From: CANKHA01 sp963731585
Lineage (GTDB): Bacteria > Pseudomonadota > Alphaproteobacteria > Rhizobiales > Xanthobacteraceae
DNA: 64,000 bases
Direction: 5' to 3'
Assembly: GCA_963731585.1 (NCBI GenBank)
Contig: CAVSWC010000003.1
Location: forward strand, 372,001-436,000
Both the position numbers and the translations under genes were made by a program. The notes under the pieces were generated by a model. It was not told the DNA's origin and ran no database searches. It worked only from the letters and a program-made list of their open reading frames with translations. Below, in pieces: positions 35,736 to 48,817 of the stretch (its first letter is position 1; every line of letters begins with the position of its first letter).

Positions 35736-36974
35736 ATGGCCGTGATCACGCGCTGTCTGTCATCCGCCGCAGCTCTGACCATGACAGGGCTCCTTGTCTC
35801 TCCTTGCCTCGCCCAGAGCGGCGCCGATTTCTTCAAAGGCAGGACGGTCACTTACATCGTCGCCACCGCGCCGGGCGGCGGCTACGACCTCTACGGCCGG
35901 CTGGTTTCCGAATACATGCAGCGGTATCTGCCGGGCTCCACCTTCATCGTGAAGAACGTGCCCGGTGCAGGAAATATTGTCGGTACCAATCTGCTCTACG
36001 CCTCGAAGCCGGACGGCCTGACCATCGGCACCTTCAACACCGGGCTGCTCTACGCCCAGATGATCGGCCGCGAAGGGATACGCTTCGACCTCACCAAGAT
36101 GTCGTGGATCGGCAAGGCCTCGTCCGACCCGCGCGTCATCACCATCAACGCGCAATCGCCGGTCAAGTCTTTCGCCGACTTGATGGCGGTCAAGCAGCCG
36201 CTGAATTTCTCCTCCGGCGGTATCGGCGGCTCCGCCTATATCGAGACGATGATGCTGACCCAGGCGCTGAAGCTGCCGGTAAAGATGCTGAGCGGCTATT
36301 ATGGCGGGGACGATTACATGGCAATGCGTCGCGGCGAGGTCATGGGGACGATCTCTTCGCGCTCTACCTGGGAACAGTTCGTCTCCAACGGCTATGCGCG
36401 TTTCATCGCGCAGATCGGCGGCACGACCAAAGACGTCCCGCAATTGAGGGATCTGGCCACGGATGCGGACGAAAAGGCCAAGGCGCTGATCGCGCTGGTG
36501 CAAAGTCAGGGAGATCTGCAGCGGTTCACCGCCGGCCCGCCAGGCATTCCGCAAGACCGGCTCGACGCGTTGCGCGCTGCCTACAAGAAGGCCTTGGAAG
36601 ACCCGGAGTTGCAAGCCAAGGCCGCCAAGCTCGATCGCCCGGTCGACCCGGCCTATGGCGATGCGGTGCTGGAGGCGGTGAAGGCCGCGCTGAAGCAGCC
36701 GCCGGAAACCATCGCCCTGCTCAAGCAGACCCTGGCGGCGGCGGAAGGAGCCACTCCACCGACAGTGAAAGGCGCCGTGACCGAATGGGATGGCCGCGCC
36801 AAGATCGCGATCAAGCTCGCCGAGGGCGATACGTTTCGCGCGGAAATTTCCGGCTCACGCACCGAAGTCACCGTCGCGGGGCAAAAAAGCGCGCGCGAGA
36901 ACATCAAGATCGGGATGAATTGCGCCATCGAAGCCCAGAGCGGCGGCGAGGCCAAAAGCGTCAGCTGCGATTGA
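35736..36974 (+). CDS. Tandem TTT receptor 3, with C-terminal tail domain
   Basis: The 412-residue receptor starts MAVITRCLSSAAALTMTGLL with cleavage near CLAQS. Its core includes ATAPGGGYDLYGRLVSEYMQ, KNVPGAGNIVGTNLLYASKP and SGYYGGDDYMAMRRGEVMGT. After the linker AAAEGATPPT comes the tail GAVTEWDGRAKIAIKLAEGD, ISGSRTEVTVAGQKSAREN, IGMNCAIEAQSGGEAKSVSC. The start is placed at 35736, after AGGTG; the open frame runs back to 35676 but those residues do not form a signal peptide. The 73-base gap to receptor 2 is free of terminators. Confidence 0.94.
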   Translation: MAVITRCLSSAAALTMTGLLVSPCLAQSGADFFKGRTVTYIVATAPGGGYDLYGRLVSEYMQRYLPGSTFIVKNVPGAGNIVGTNLLYASKPDGLTIGTFNTGLLYAQMIGREGIRFDLTKMSWIGKASSDPRVITINAQSPVKSFADLMAVKQPLNFSSGGIGGSAYIETMMLTQALKLPVKMLSGYYGGDDYMAMRRGEVMGTISSRSTWEQFVSNGYARFIAQIGGTTKDVPQLRDLATDADEKAKALIALVQSQGDLQRFTAGPPGIPQDRLDALRAAYKKALEDPELQAKAAKLDRPVDPAYGDAVLEAVKAALKQPPETIALLKQTLAAAEGATPPTVKGAVTEWDGRAKIAIKLAEGDTFRAEISGSRTEVTVAGQKSARENIKIGMNCAIEAQSGGEAKSVSCD

Positions 36975-36987
36975 GCGGGGAAAAGGG

Positions 36988-38215
36988 ATGAAGAATATTG
37001 TCAGCATGACCGCGGCGGCGATGCTCGCGAGTGGGCTCTGCGCGACGGCCGCAGCGAGCGCAGACCGGCGCCGATTTCTACCAGGGCAAGACCGTCACTT
37101 ACATCGTCGCGACCGCGCCCGGCGGCGGCTACGACCTCTATGGCCGGCTCACCGCTGAATACATGCAGAGATATTTGCCCGGCTCCACTTTCGTGGTGAA
37201 GAACATCGCGGGAGCCGGACATCTGATCGGCGCCAATACGCTGTATGCCTCGAAAGCCGACGGATTGACCATCGGCACCTTCAACACCGGCCTCATTTAC
37301 AATCAGCTGATCAACCGCGAAGGCGTGCGCTTCGACCTCACCAAGATGTCCTGGATCGGCAAGGCCGCGACCGATCCGCGCGTCATCGTGATCGCGGCGC
37401 AATCGCCGATCATGTCCTACAAGGATCTGCTCGCCGTGAAGGAACCGGTGAATTTCTCCACCGGCGGCATCGGCGCTTCTGCCTATGTCGAGACGGTGAT
37501 GCTGTACAATGCGCTGAAACTGCCGATCAAAATCCAGACCGGCTATTACGGCTCGGACGATCCCATCGCCATCCGGCGCGGGGAGATACAAGGCACCCTC
37601 GCCTCGCGATCGAGCTGGGAGCTCTTCGTCGCCAACGGCCACGGCCGTTTCATCGCGCAGATCGGCGGCACCAGCAAAGACGTTCCGCAGCTCAAGGACA
37701 TGGTCACGGACGAAAAGGCCAAGGCGCTGATCTCGCTGATCCAGAGCCAGGGCGACATTCAGCGTTTCACCGCCGGCCCGCCTGACATTCCAAAGGACCG
37801 GCTCGATGCATTGCGCGCCGCCTACCGAAAGGCCATGGAGGACCCAGACCTGCAGGCAAAAGCTGCCAAGCTGGAGCGCCCGATCGAGCCGGCTTATGGC
37901 GACGAGGTGCTGGCGATGATCAAGGTGGCGCTCAATCAGACGCCGGAAACGATCGCGCTCCTGAAAGAGGCACTGGAGGCCGGCGACAAGGCGCCTGCGC
38001 CAACCGCCAAAGGCGCGGTCGCGGAATGGGACGGCCGCGCCAAGATCGTGCTCAAGCTTGATGACGGCAAGATGTTCCCGGCCGAAGTTTCAGGTTCCCG
38101 CACTGCCGTTATGATCGCTGGCCAGAAAAGTGCGAGAGAGAACATCAAAACCGGGATGACTTGCGTGATCGAAGGGCCGAGCGGCGGCGAGGCCAAGAAC
38201 ATCACCTGCAATTAA
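36988..38215 (+). CDS. Tandem TTT receptor 4, with tail domain; frame break in the signal peptide
   Basis: The true start is the ATG at 36988, which gives signal peptide MKNIVSMTAAAMLASGLCAT ending AAAS. The frame breaks near 37054-37062 (AGCGAGCGCAGACC), either one extra base or a missing GC pair; correction gives ASAQTGADFYQGKTVTYIV. The uncorrected open frame begins at a GTG at 37031 and would lack a signal peptide. The core has ATAPGGGYDLYGRLTAEYMQ. The tail is GAVAEWDGRAKIVLKLDDGK, VSGSRTAVMIAGQKSAREN, TGMTCVIEGPSGGEAKNITC. It begins 13 bases after receptor 3. Confidence 0.92.
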
Positions 38216-38228
38216 CGAGGGAAAAGAG

Positions 38229-39455
38229 ATGCGGAAGATCTTGCAGTCTATCGGTGTAAGCGGGATCGCCAGCCTTTTGGCCGTTTCAACGGCAGCGGCG
38301 CAAACCGGCTCCGATTTCTATAAGGGCAAGACCGTCACTTACATCGTCTCGACCGCGCCCGGCGGCGGCTTCGATCTCTACGGCCGCCTGGTCTCCGAAT
38401 ACATGCAGAAATATCTGCCGGGCTCCACTTTCGTGGTGAAGAACGTAGCCGGCGCCGGGCACCTGATCGGCGCCAACACGATCTATGCGTCGAAGCCGGA
38501 CGGCTTGACGATCGGCACCTTCACGACCGGCCTGCTCTACAACCAGATCGTGAAGCTCGATGGCGTGAGGTTCGACCTGGAGAAAATGTCCTGGATCGGC
38601 AAGGCATCGTCCGATCCGCGGGTGATGACGATCGGCGCGCAGGTGCCGATCAAGACTTACAAGGAATTGATGGAGAACAAGCAGACACTGAATTTCTCCA
38701 CCTCCGGCATCGGCAGCGCGGCCTATGTCGAGACGGTGATGCTCACCAGGGCGCTGAAGCTGCCGGCCAAGATCGTCACCGGGTATAGCGGCACCGACGA
38801 CCATCTCGCCATTCGCCGCGGCGAGGTGCACGCTTCGATCTCCTCGCGTTCGTCCTGGGAACCCTTCGTGAAGAACGGCTACGGCCATTTCGTCTTTCAG
38901 ATCGGCGGCAACCAGCCGGATGTCCCGCAGCTCATGAACCTGGTGACCGACCCGGCGGCCAAGGCCCTGATCGCGCTGGTGCAGAGCCAGGGCGACATTT
39001 CGCGGCTGACCGCCGGCCCGGCCGAGATTCCGCAGGACCGCCTCGAGGCGCTGCGCACCGCCTATCGCAAGGCCATGGAGGATCCGGAATTGCAGGCCAA
39101 GGCGGCCAAGCTGGAGCGTCCGCTGGAGCCGGCCTATGGCGAGGACGTCGCCCGGATGGTGAAGGCCGCACTCACGCAGGCGCCGGAAACCATCGCATTA
39201 CTGAAAGAAGCCCTGGAGCCCCCGAAAGAGACCCCCGCACCCGCGACAAAGGGCGCCGTTGCTGAATGGGACGGCCGCAGCAAGATTGTACTCAAGCTCG
39301 ACGACGGCAAGACGTTCGAGGCGGCGGTATCCGGTTCGCGCACCGAGGTAACGATCGCTGGGCAGAAGGGCGCGCGCGATGCCATCAAGGTCGGCATGAT
39401 CTGCGCGATCGTGGGGCCGGGCGGCGGGGAGGCAAAAAGTGTCGACTGCAATTAG
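38229..39455 (+). CDS. Tandem TTT receptor 5, with C-terminal tail domain
   Basis: The 408-residue receptor starts MRKILQSIGVSGIASLLAVS with cleavage near AAAQ. Its core has STAPGGGFDLYGRLVSEYMQ (Phe replacing the array's Tyr in the pocket motif) and SGTDDHLAIRRGEVHASISS. The linker PPKETPAPAT precedes the tail GAVAEWDGRSKIVLKLDDGK, VSGSRTEVTIAGQKGARDA, VGMICAIVGPGGGEAKSVDC. It follows receptor 4 after 13 bases, with GAGGGAAAAG as ribosome site. No frame break. Confidence 0.95.
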   Translation: MRKILQSIGVSGIASLLAVSTAAAQTGSDFYKGKTVTYIVSTAPGGGFDLYGRLVSEYMQKYLPGSTFVVKNVAGAGHLIGANTIYASKPDGLTIGTFTTGLLYNQIVKLDGVRFDLEKMSWIGKASSDPRVMTIGAQVPIKTYKELMENKQTLNFSTSGIGSAAYVETVMLTRALKLPAKIVTGYSGTDDHLAIRRGEVHASISSRSSWEPFVKNGYGHFVFQIGGNQPDVPQLMNLVTDPAAKALIALVQSQGDISRLTAGPAEIPQDRLEALRTAYRKAMEDPELQAKAAKLERPLEPAYGEDVARMVKAALTQAPETIALLKEALEPPKETPAPATKGAVAEWDGRSKIVLKLDDGKTFEAAVSGSRTEVTIAGQKGARDAIKVGMICAIVGPGGGEAKSVDCN

Positions 39456-39508
39456 GCCTCGCTACAGGACGAATAGGACGCGGCTAAATTCGGCAACAGG
39501 GAGCACTG

Positions 39509-40516
39509 ATGAAAAAAATATCTCGGCGTCTTAACGCCATCGCAGGCGCGCTTATAGCAGCCGCGATTGCCGCTTCGCCGGCACTCGCGCAGACCGGCGC
39601 TGATTTCTTCAAGGGCCAGACGGTGACCTATATCGTGGCGACTGCCCCCGGTGGCGGCTACGATCTCTACGGCCGCATGGTCGCCGAATACATGCAGAAA
39701 CACCTGCCGGGCTCCACCTTCGTGGTGAAGAACGTGCCGGGCGCGGGACATCTGGTCGGCACCAATACCATTTATGCCGCAAGGCCCGACGGCCTGACCA
39801 TCGGCACTTTCAATACCGGGCTGATTTACAACCAGCTGATCGGACTCGACGGCGTGAAGTTCGATCTCACGAAAATGTCCTGGATCGGCAAAGCCTCGTC
39901 CGAGCCGCGCGTCATCGTGATCGCGGCGCAATCGCCGATCAAGACTTTCGCGCAGTTGCGCGAGCAAAAGGAGCCGGTCAACTTCGCGACCGCGGGGATC
40001 GGCAGCGCGGCCTATGTGGAAACGCTGATGCTGACCAATCTGCTGAAGCTGCCGATCAAGATCCAGACCGGCTATAGCGGCAACGACGACCAGCTCGCCA
40101 TGCGCCGTGGCGAGATCGTCGGCACCGTCTCGTCACGCTCGACGGTCGAACAATTCATGCAGAACGGCTACTCCCGCTTCATCGCGCAGATCGGCGGCAA
40201 GCTAAAGGATTTCCCGCAGCTGCACGATCTGGTGACGGAAAAAGATGCCCTGGCGCTGATCAAGCTCATTCACACCCAGGGCGACATCCAACGCTGGACC
40301 GCCGGCCCGCCCGGTATTCCGAAGGATCGGCTGGACGCGCTGCGCACGGCCTTCCGTAAGGCGATGGAAGATCCCGAGCTGCAGGAAAGAGCGGTCAAAG
40401 CCGGGCGCCCGCTCGATCCGGCCTATGGCGATGAAGTCCTGAACATGGTCAAGGAGGCGCTGAACCAGTCGCCGGAGACGATTTCGATGCTCAAGCAGGC
40501 GATGGAAACGAAATAG
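39509..40516 (+). CDS. Tandem TTT receptor 6, without tail domain
   Basis: The 335-residue receptor has signal peptide MKKISRRLNAIAGALIAAAI ending ALAQ. Its core has ATAPGGGYDLYGRMVAEYMQ, KNVPGAGHLVGTNTIYAARP and SGNDDQLAMRRGEIVGTVSS, and it stops after MLKQAMETK with no tail. It is the last of the six. The small secreted protein made only of a tail domain lies 513 bases downstream, so the tail could have become detached from this end of the array. Confidence 0.95.
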   Translation: MKKISRRLNAIAGALIAAAIAASPALAQTGADFFKGQTVTYIVATAPGGGYDLYGRMVAEYMQKHLPGSTFVVKNVPGAGHLVGTNTIYAARPDGLTIGTFNTGLIYNQLIGLDGVKFDLTKMSWIGKASSEPRVIVIAAQSPIKTFAQLREQKEPVNFATAGIGSAAYVETLMLTNLLKLPIKIQTGYSGNDDQLAMRRGEIVGTVSSRSTVEQFMQNGYSRFIAQIGGKLKDFPQLHDLVTEKDALALIKLIHTQGDIQRWTAGPPGIPKDRLDALRTAFRKAMEDPELQERAVKAGRPLDPAYGDEVLNMVKEALNQSPETISMLKQAMETK

Positions 40517-41029
40517 GCAGCCGCAAAGCAGCGGCGAAAAGACGCGGCAAACCCAGTGCAGGCTCGCCGCAGCGCCGGTCATGAGCTTACCATTCGCATC
40601 GTTTTCGGCGTTGCAGCCCTGCGCCGCTACGTTTTCCGGCTGGTCTCCGGAACGACAAGATGCAAGGCTGCGCCGCCTCTTTGGAGGGGCAAACCTTTGC
40701 GGCGGCGCGGGCCCGTGCGAGGCCCGTCAGGCCGGAATGGACTGCGCCATGGCGGCAGCCGGTTTCGAAGCACCGCGGTCTCTACAAGCAGCTAAAGATA
40801 ACAGTTTGGTGATTGAGCGAAGCCGACCCCTGCCCAGCTCCATTTTTTTTATTTCTGACGTTCTGTTCAGCTTGATCTTTGAAAAAAACTGCGCCAGAAA
40901 TCCTGCGCTCAAGGTAGCATTGCGCTCAAGATAGCATGTAGCCATAATGCCACCATAGTAGAAACGTCTGCTCGTCCTGCGGCGGATTTTGCATCCGTCC
41001 AGGCAGCGATAAACTAGGAGGAAAGTAAA
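40517..41029. other. Gene-free gap with a decayed copy of the downstream terminator region
   Basis: No credible gene is visible. At about 40805-40850 the sequence TTGGTGATTGAGCGAAGCCG, then CCCCTGCCCAGCTCC and T8, aligns with the terminator block after the small gene (41298-41343), and the similarity continues to about 40912 (GCGCCAGAAATCCTGCGCTC against GCGCCGGAAATTTTGCGCTG). This looks like an old duplicate of the 3' side of the 41030 gene whose coding part has been lost. GGAGGAAAG just before 41030 is the ribosome site of the next gene. Confidence 0.55.
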
Positions 41030-41281
41030 ATGACGAAGACTTTGATTTTGGCTGGTGTCGCGAGCTTTGCGCTTGCTGTCGGCCCCGCGCTCGCCGACAA
41101 GATAGAAAAATCGGACGGCAAGTCCATCACTGTTGGCGGCAAGGAGTACACGCTTTCCGGCTCGCGCACCAAAGTGACGATCAAGGGCGCCGCGGGCACC
41201 CGCGAGGCGGTCAAGGCCGGCATGGACTGCACGGTTACCGGGGCTGCTGGTGGCGAAGCCACTGCGGTGGACTGCAAGTAA
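41030..41281 (+). CDS. Small secreted protein, stand-alone form of the receptor tail domain
   Basis: An 83-residue protein with signal peptide MTKTLILAGVASFALAVGPA and cleavage near ALA-D. The mature 60 residues (DKIEKSDGKSITVGGKEYT, LSGSRTKVTIKGAAGTRE, KAGMDCTVTGAAGGEATAVD, Cys-Lys) align with the C-terminal tail of receptors 1, 3, 4 and 5. Shared features are SGSRT, a basic Arg-Glu/Lys block, GM-x-C, GGEA and a terminal Cys. The two cysteines likely pair. I recognise no named family. It lies just after the receptor array, has its own ribosome site and its own terminator, and may act with the tail-less receptors. Confidence 0.8.
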   Translation: MTKTLILAGVASFALAVGPALADKIEKSDGKSITVGGKEYTLSGSRTKVTIKGAAGTREAVKAGMDCTVTGAAGGEATAVDCK

Positions 41282-41310
41282 CCAAGCCAGCTGACACTGG
41301 ATGATTAAAC

Positions 41311-41343
41311 GGAGCCGGGCGCTGCCCGGCTCCGTATTTTTTT
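41311..41343 (+). terminator. Rho-independent terminator of the small secreted protein
   Basis: A perfect 10-base stem GGAGCCGGGC/GCCCGGCTCC with a GCT loop is followed by GTATTTTTTT. It lies 30 bases after the stop of the 41030 gene. Confidence 0.92.
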
Positions 41344-41434
41344 GTTTCGAAGCGAGGTGGGACCGCGCCGGAAATTTTGCGCTGAAGTTTATGGCCGAGC
41401 CGGCGAAACAGCTGCCTCGATTGCTCTCGATTTC

Positions 41435-41472
41435 AAAAAAGCCGCGGGGCTTTGGAGCCCCGCGGTTTTTTT
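41435..41472. terminator. Bidirectional rho-independent terminator
   Basis: Stem CCGCGGGGCT/AGCCCCGCGG with loop TTGG is flanked by A6 on the left and T7 on the right, so it works on both strands. On the minus strand it ends the binding-protein gene at 41492. Confidence 0.9.
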
Positions 41473-41491
41473 CTGCGCGTCACGCGCCGTA

Positions 41492-42487
41492 TTATTTCTT
41501 CATCGCCTTGTCGTAGTAGCTCGTGTCGACGTATTTCTTGGTATCGGTTAGTTTCTTATCCGATCCGGAGAACTCGTTGCGCAGGTCGAGCAGCATCTTG
41601 ACGCCAGGGTCATTGACTTTGGCCCCCTTGTTGAGACCGCCCTTCCCGCTCGTCAGCGCCGCATAAATCGTCTCCGCTTCCTCGTCGGAGATCCCCTTGA
41701 TGCGGCTCTTCATCACCTCCATGCCTCTTTCTTGTTGCTGAAGACGAAAGTCGGAGGCGGCCACCATCGCGCGGATGAAGGCGAGCACTTCCTTCTCATG
41801 CTCCTTCGCCCAGGCACGGCGCACGATATAGGCGCTGCCCTGATAGGCGCCGATGAGCTCGGTCGCATCGGCCAAGAACGTTGTAACCTTCCTTCTTGAT
41901 GTGGGTGTCTTCCGGCGGCGACACCGCGGCGGCGTGCGCCTTGCCTTCCTTCAGCGCGGCGATGCGGTCGCGGCCGCTGCCGACCGCAAGCACGTCGTAG
42001 TCCTTGTCCTTCTCCAGCCCGTTCATCTCCAGGATCTTGTACATCACGAGACCGTAGCCGCTGTTGGCGGCGTCGACCGCGACGATCTTGCCCTTCAGAT
42101 CCTGCCAACTTTTGATCTCCGGCCGCGAGACGATGCTTGTTCATGCCGGAATGCACGCCGAGGATGGCGACGACGATCGAAGTTGTCGATCTTCACGTCG
42201 CCCTGGCCTTCGGTATAGGCGATGGTGTTGTCGAGCGCGGCGGAGCCGAACTGATATTTGCCCGACATGATGCCTTCCATCACCTGCTGCGAGCCGCGGG
42301 TGACTTCGTGCGTGACGTCGAGCCCTTCCTTCTTGAAGAAGCCCTTGTCGAGCGCGATCCACACCGGAAGATTGGTGGCGCCGGAGAAAGTGACGATGCT
42401 GAGCTTGCTCTGCGCGGCGGCCGGCGCGGCGAATGCCAGCGCGAGAGCGGTAAGACCGAGAATTGCCGATAATCCGTAACGCTGCAT
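41492..42487 (-). CDS. ABC-type periplasmic substrate-binding protein (NMT1/SsuA-like), three frameshifts
   Basis: Signal peptide MQRYGLSAILGLTALALAFA ends APAAAQ. The body has VTFSGATNLPVWIALDKGFF, KKEGLDVTHEVTRGSQQVME, then after correction IVVAILGVHSGMNKHRLAPE, IKSWQDLKGKIVAVDAANSG, LVMYKILEMNGLEKDKDYDV and ADATELIGAYQGSAYIVRRA. This is the NMT1/nitrate-sulfonate-type binding-protein fold. Three extra bases break the frame, at 42178, 42123-42124 and 41879, each a C on the plus strand. All three corrected joins read well. It has no transporter permease or ATPase genes beside it. A real decaying gene is possible, but the error pattern matches the rest of the window. Confidence 0.85.
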
Positions 42488-42801
42488 GGGCTGTCTCCCT
42501 TTGGTGTTTTTCCGGCGCGAACCTATCCGCCATGCGGTGCGGAACGGCGCTGGTTGCGATGCGCAGGAATGCTAACCGAGCGGGAATGGCGGCGCCAGCG
42601 GCAGACCGACCGGGTGCGGGTTTTTGCCGCTACGAACCGGCCCGCGAGGGGAGCCGGTTGGCCGGCACGATCAGGCGTAGAGCCAATAAATTCGCGCGCG
42701 AATGGCAGAGGCATACGAACTCTGCGCAATCTGCTCGATCACGCTCGCAAATCATGTGCACCTTTGGCGGTCGGGCCAAGCGTGCAATAAAAGCGTGCAA
42801 T

Positions 42802-42831
42802 AAAAAAGCCGCCGCGGTTTCCCGCGGCGGC
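42802..42831 (-). terminator. Second rrn operon terminator
   Basis: On the minus strand the stem GCCGCCGCGG/CCGCGGCGGC with a GAAA loop is followed by six T. It is about 100 bases after the 5S end and backs up the terminator at 42863. Confidence 0.9.
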
Positions 42832-42862
42832 TTCCGTGTTTGCGGAGGGCAGCTCCACAAAC

Positions 42863-42888
42863 AAAACAGCCGCCATTGCTGGCGGCTG
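42863..42888 (-). terminator. First rrn operon terminator
   Basis: On the minus strand the stem CAGCCGCCA/TGGCGGCTG with a GCAA loop is followed by TTTTG. It lies about 45 bases beyond the 5S rRNA. Confidence 0.85.
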
Positions 42889-42932
42889 TTGTCCGAAGAG
42901 TCATCGTGATGAGGGGATTTCCGTCTTTGGCA

Positions 42933-43050
42933 GGCCTGGCAGCGACCTACTCTCACGCGTCTTGAGACGAACTACCATCGGCGCTGAGGAGTTTTACGGC
43001 CGAGTTCGGGATGGGATCGGGTACAGGCTCCTCGCTGAAACCACCAGGCC
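42933..43050 (-). rRNA. rrf: 5S ribosomal RNA
   Basis: The minus strand begins GGCCTGGTGGTTTCAGCGAG and ends TAGGTCGCTGCCAGGCC, with the terminal helix GCCTGG/CCAGGC closed. The internal CCCGATCCCATCCCGAACTC is the universal 5S loop region. Boundaries are estimated within a few bases. Confidence 0.95.
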
Positions 43051-43174
43051 GGCGAAAGACGGAATGAAGCAAGCGTTTGCGCAGCAAACGCGCAGTCCTC
43101 GGGCTTGACCCGAGGACCTCGCGCCGCAAGCGCCGGTCTTTTTCTCTTCAAAGGATGAGCATTGAAGATAAGAG

Positions 43175-46008
<2,834 letters not shown>

Positions 46009-46299
46009 GCTCTCATTATCAATGCCCACCCACTCGGCGTGGGTTCTTCACGAACTTTACGTTTGTGCAGAACGGACACTGATTCAGAAAGACCAGCTTG
46101 CTTCAAGATCGTTCCAACGATGTTTGCGGTCAGGCTCACACCGACATTGCTGCGGGTTCGCGGGCGATTGCTCGCGCGCGTACGCTTGGTCACGATCTCC
46201 TCTTCACGATGTCAGACAACACGCACGCTTCGTCGACGACGAAGCGTGCGGAATGGCTTTCACGGACGAACAGAAACCCGGCGTGCTCCACGCAAGAAG

Positions 46300-46375
46300 T
46301 GGTGGAGCCAGACGGGATCGAACCGACGACCTCCTGCTTGCAAAGCAGGCGCTCTCCCAACTGAGCTATGGCCCC
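46300..46375 (-). tRNA. tRNA-Ala (anticodon TGC)
   Basis: The minus strand reads GGGGCCATAGCTCAGTTGGG to CTGGCTCCACCA, with anticodon loop TTTGCAA. It lies in the 16S-23S spacer in the usual place nearest to 23S. CCA is encoded. Confidence 0.97.
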
Positions 46376-46418
46376 GGACCGTGGCAGTACGCACACCGGA
46401 TTCCGGATTCGATAGGAG

Positions 46419-46495
46419 TGGTGGGCCTGGGAAGACTTGAACTTCCGACCTCACGCTTATCAAGCGCGCGCTCTAACCAACTGAGCTACAAGCCC
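46419..46495 (-). tRNA. tRNA-Ile (anticodon GAT)
   Basis: The minus strand starts GGGCTTGTAGCTCAGTTGGT and ends CCAGGCCCACCA, with anticodon loop TTGATAA. It is the spacer tRNA nearest to 16S, as usual for bacteria. CCA is encoded. Confidence 0.97.
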
Positions 46496-46650
46496 AAGCT
46501 TCTGACCTAGGTCGCACTGACCTGTGCTCGTCCGAGAAGAAAGAGAAACGTAGACGGCGGCGTCCCGCAAATGGGTCTGTCGTCTTGCGACGACGACCCT
46601 GATGTCTCTAAGCGATCCGATAGAAACGCGTGAGGCGTTTCTGAAGGATC

Positions 46651-48144
<1,494 letters not shown>

Positions 48145-48817
48145 ATGAGATTGATCTCGGCAAGTCACAACGTTTTGACGAGGTCCCACCTCTGAACGTT
48201 CGCGAAGCTTGCGCTCCGAAAACAGTCAAGGGTGTTGACCTAAAACGTGTACCGCCGAAGTCTCTTATCCGACCGCCTTTCGAACAGGATTTCTCCCGTC
48301 GACAAGCGGCCCGCAAGGACTCCGCCGTCCACGTTTCTCTTTCTTCTGATTTACCTTTCAAACAGCCCGGGACCGATGAAAGTCCCCCTCCCCGGAACAC
48401 CGAAGAGCCGTCAAAGCAGGCATCCGACAAGGCCGGATGCCTTTCCCACCGAGAAGTCGTGTGGAGCTTCAGAGGCGCGCCATCGCGCCGATGTGCGTCA
48501 GCGCGCCGAAGAGTTGATATATAGGGTGGGCCGAGCGCCGTTGTCAACACTCGAGCAGCGGAAATCATGCGCCGGTTTCACCGGGTAATGCAGTATTTAA
48601 TTGGCTTTTCGCAAAGCACAAGAGCCAAAGCCTCGAAACCCTGGAACGCCGCAGTGACGCCACATTCCTCAGACGTTCTGGGATCAAGGACGAACGTTTT
48701 CAGGTTCTCCGGCTCGCGACCAGCTTGATATCAGCCCCGACCGACGATTGACGGACCCGGGGCGCCGCGCCATCGTTCGGCGGGGGATTTCCGGCGGCTC
48801 GCAGGGCTGCGGATCCA
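48145..48817. other. rrn leader and intergenic region
   Basis: No gene is seen. The stretch 48145-48511 is the untranslated leader of the rrn transcript, with a likely processing stalk near 48150-48240 that would pair with the sequence after 16S. The stretch 48560-48817 separates the rrn promoter from the M23 peptidase gene. Confidence 0.6.
48518..48547 (-). promoter_or_regulatory. rrn operon promoter
   Basis: On the minus strand TTGACA (48542-48547) is followed after 17-18 bases by CTATAT/TATATA (48518-48524), close to the sigma-70-type consensus. Transcription would begin near 48510, leaving a leader of about 365 bases before 16S. Confidence 0.8.

Larger units (their letters stand above)
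42488..42932. other. Intergenic region between the binding protein and 5S rRNA
   Basis: It holds the two rrn terminators and presumably the promoter of the binding-protein gene. A short direct repeat of the form GTGCAATAAAA occurs twice around 42782-42806. Open frames here lack coding character. Confidence 0.5.

Noticed and set aside
35804..36991. 395-codon frame overlapping receptor 3 in another frame
   Set aside because: Arg-rich translation and no signal peptide; receptor 3 is clearly the real frame.
37031..37060. GTG at 37031 as the start of receptor 4
   Set aside because: It gives no signal peptide. The ATG at 36988 gives a complete one once a one-base correction is made.
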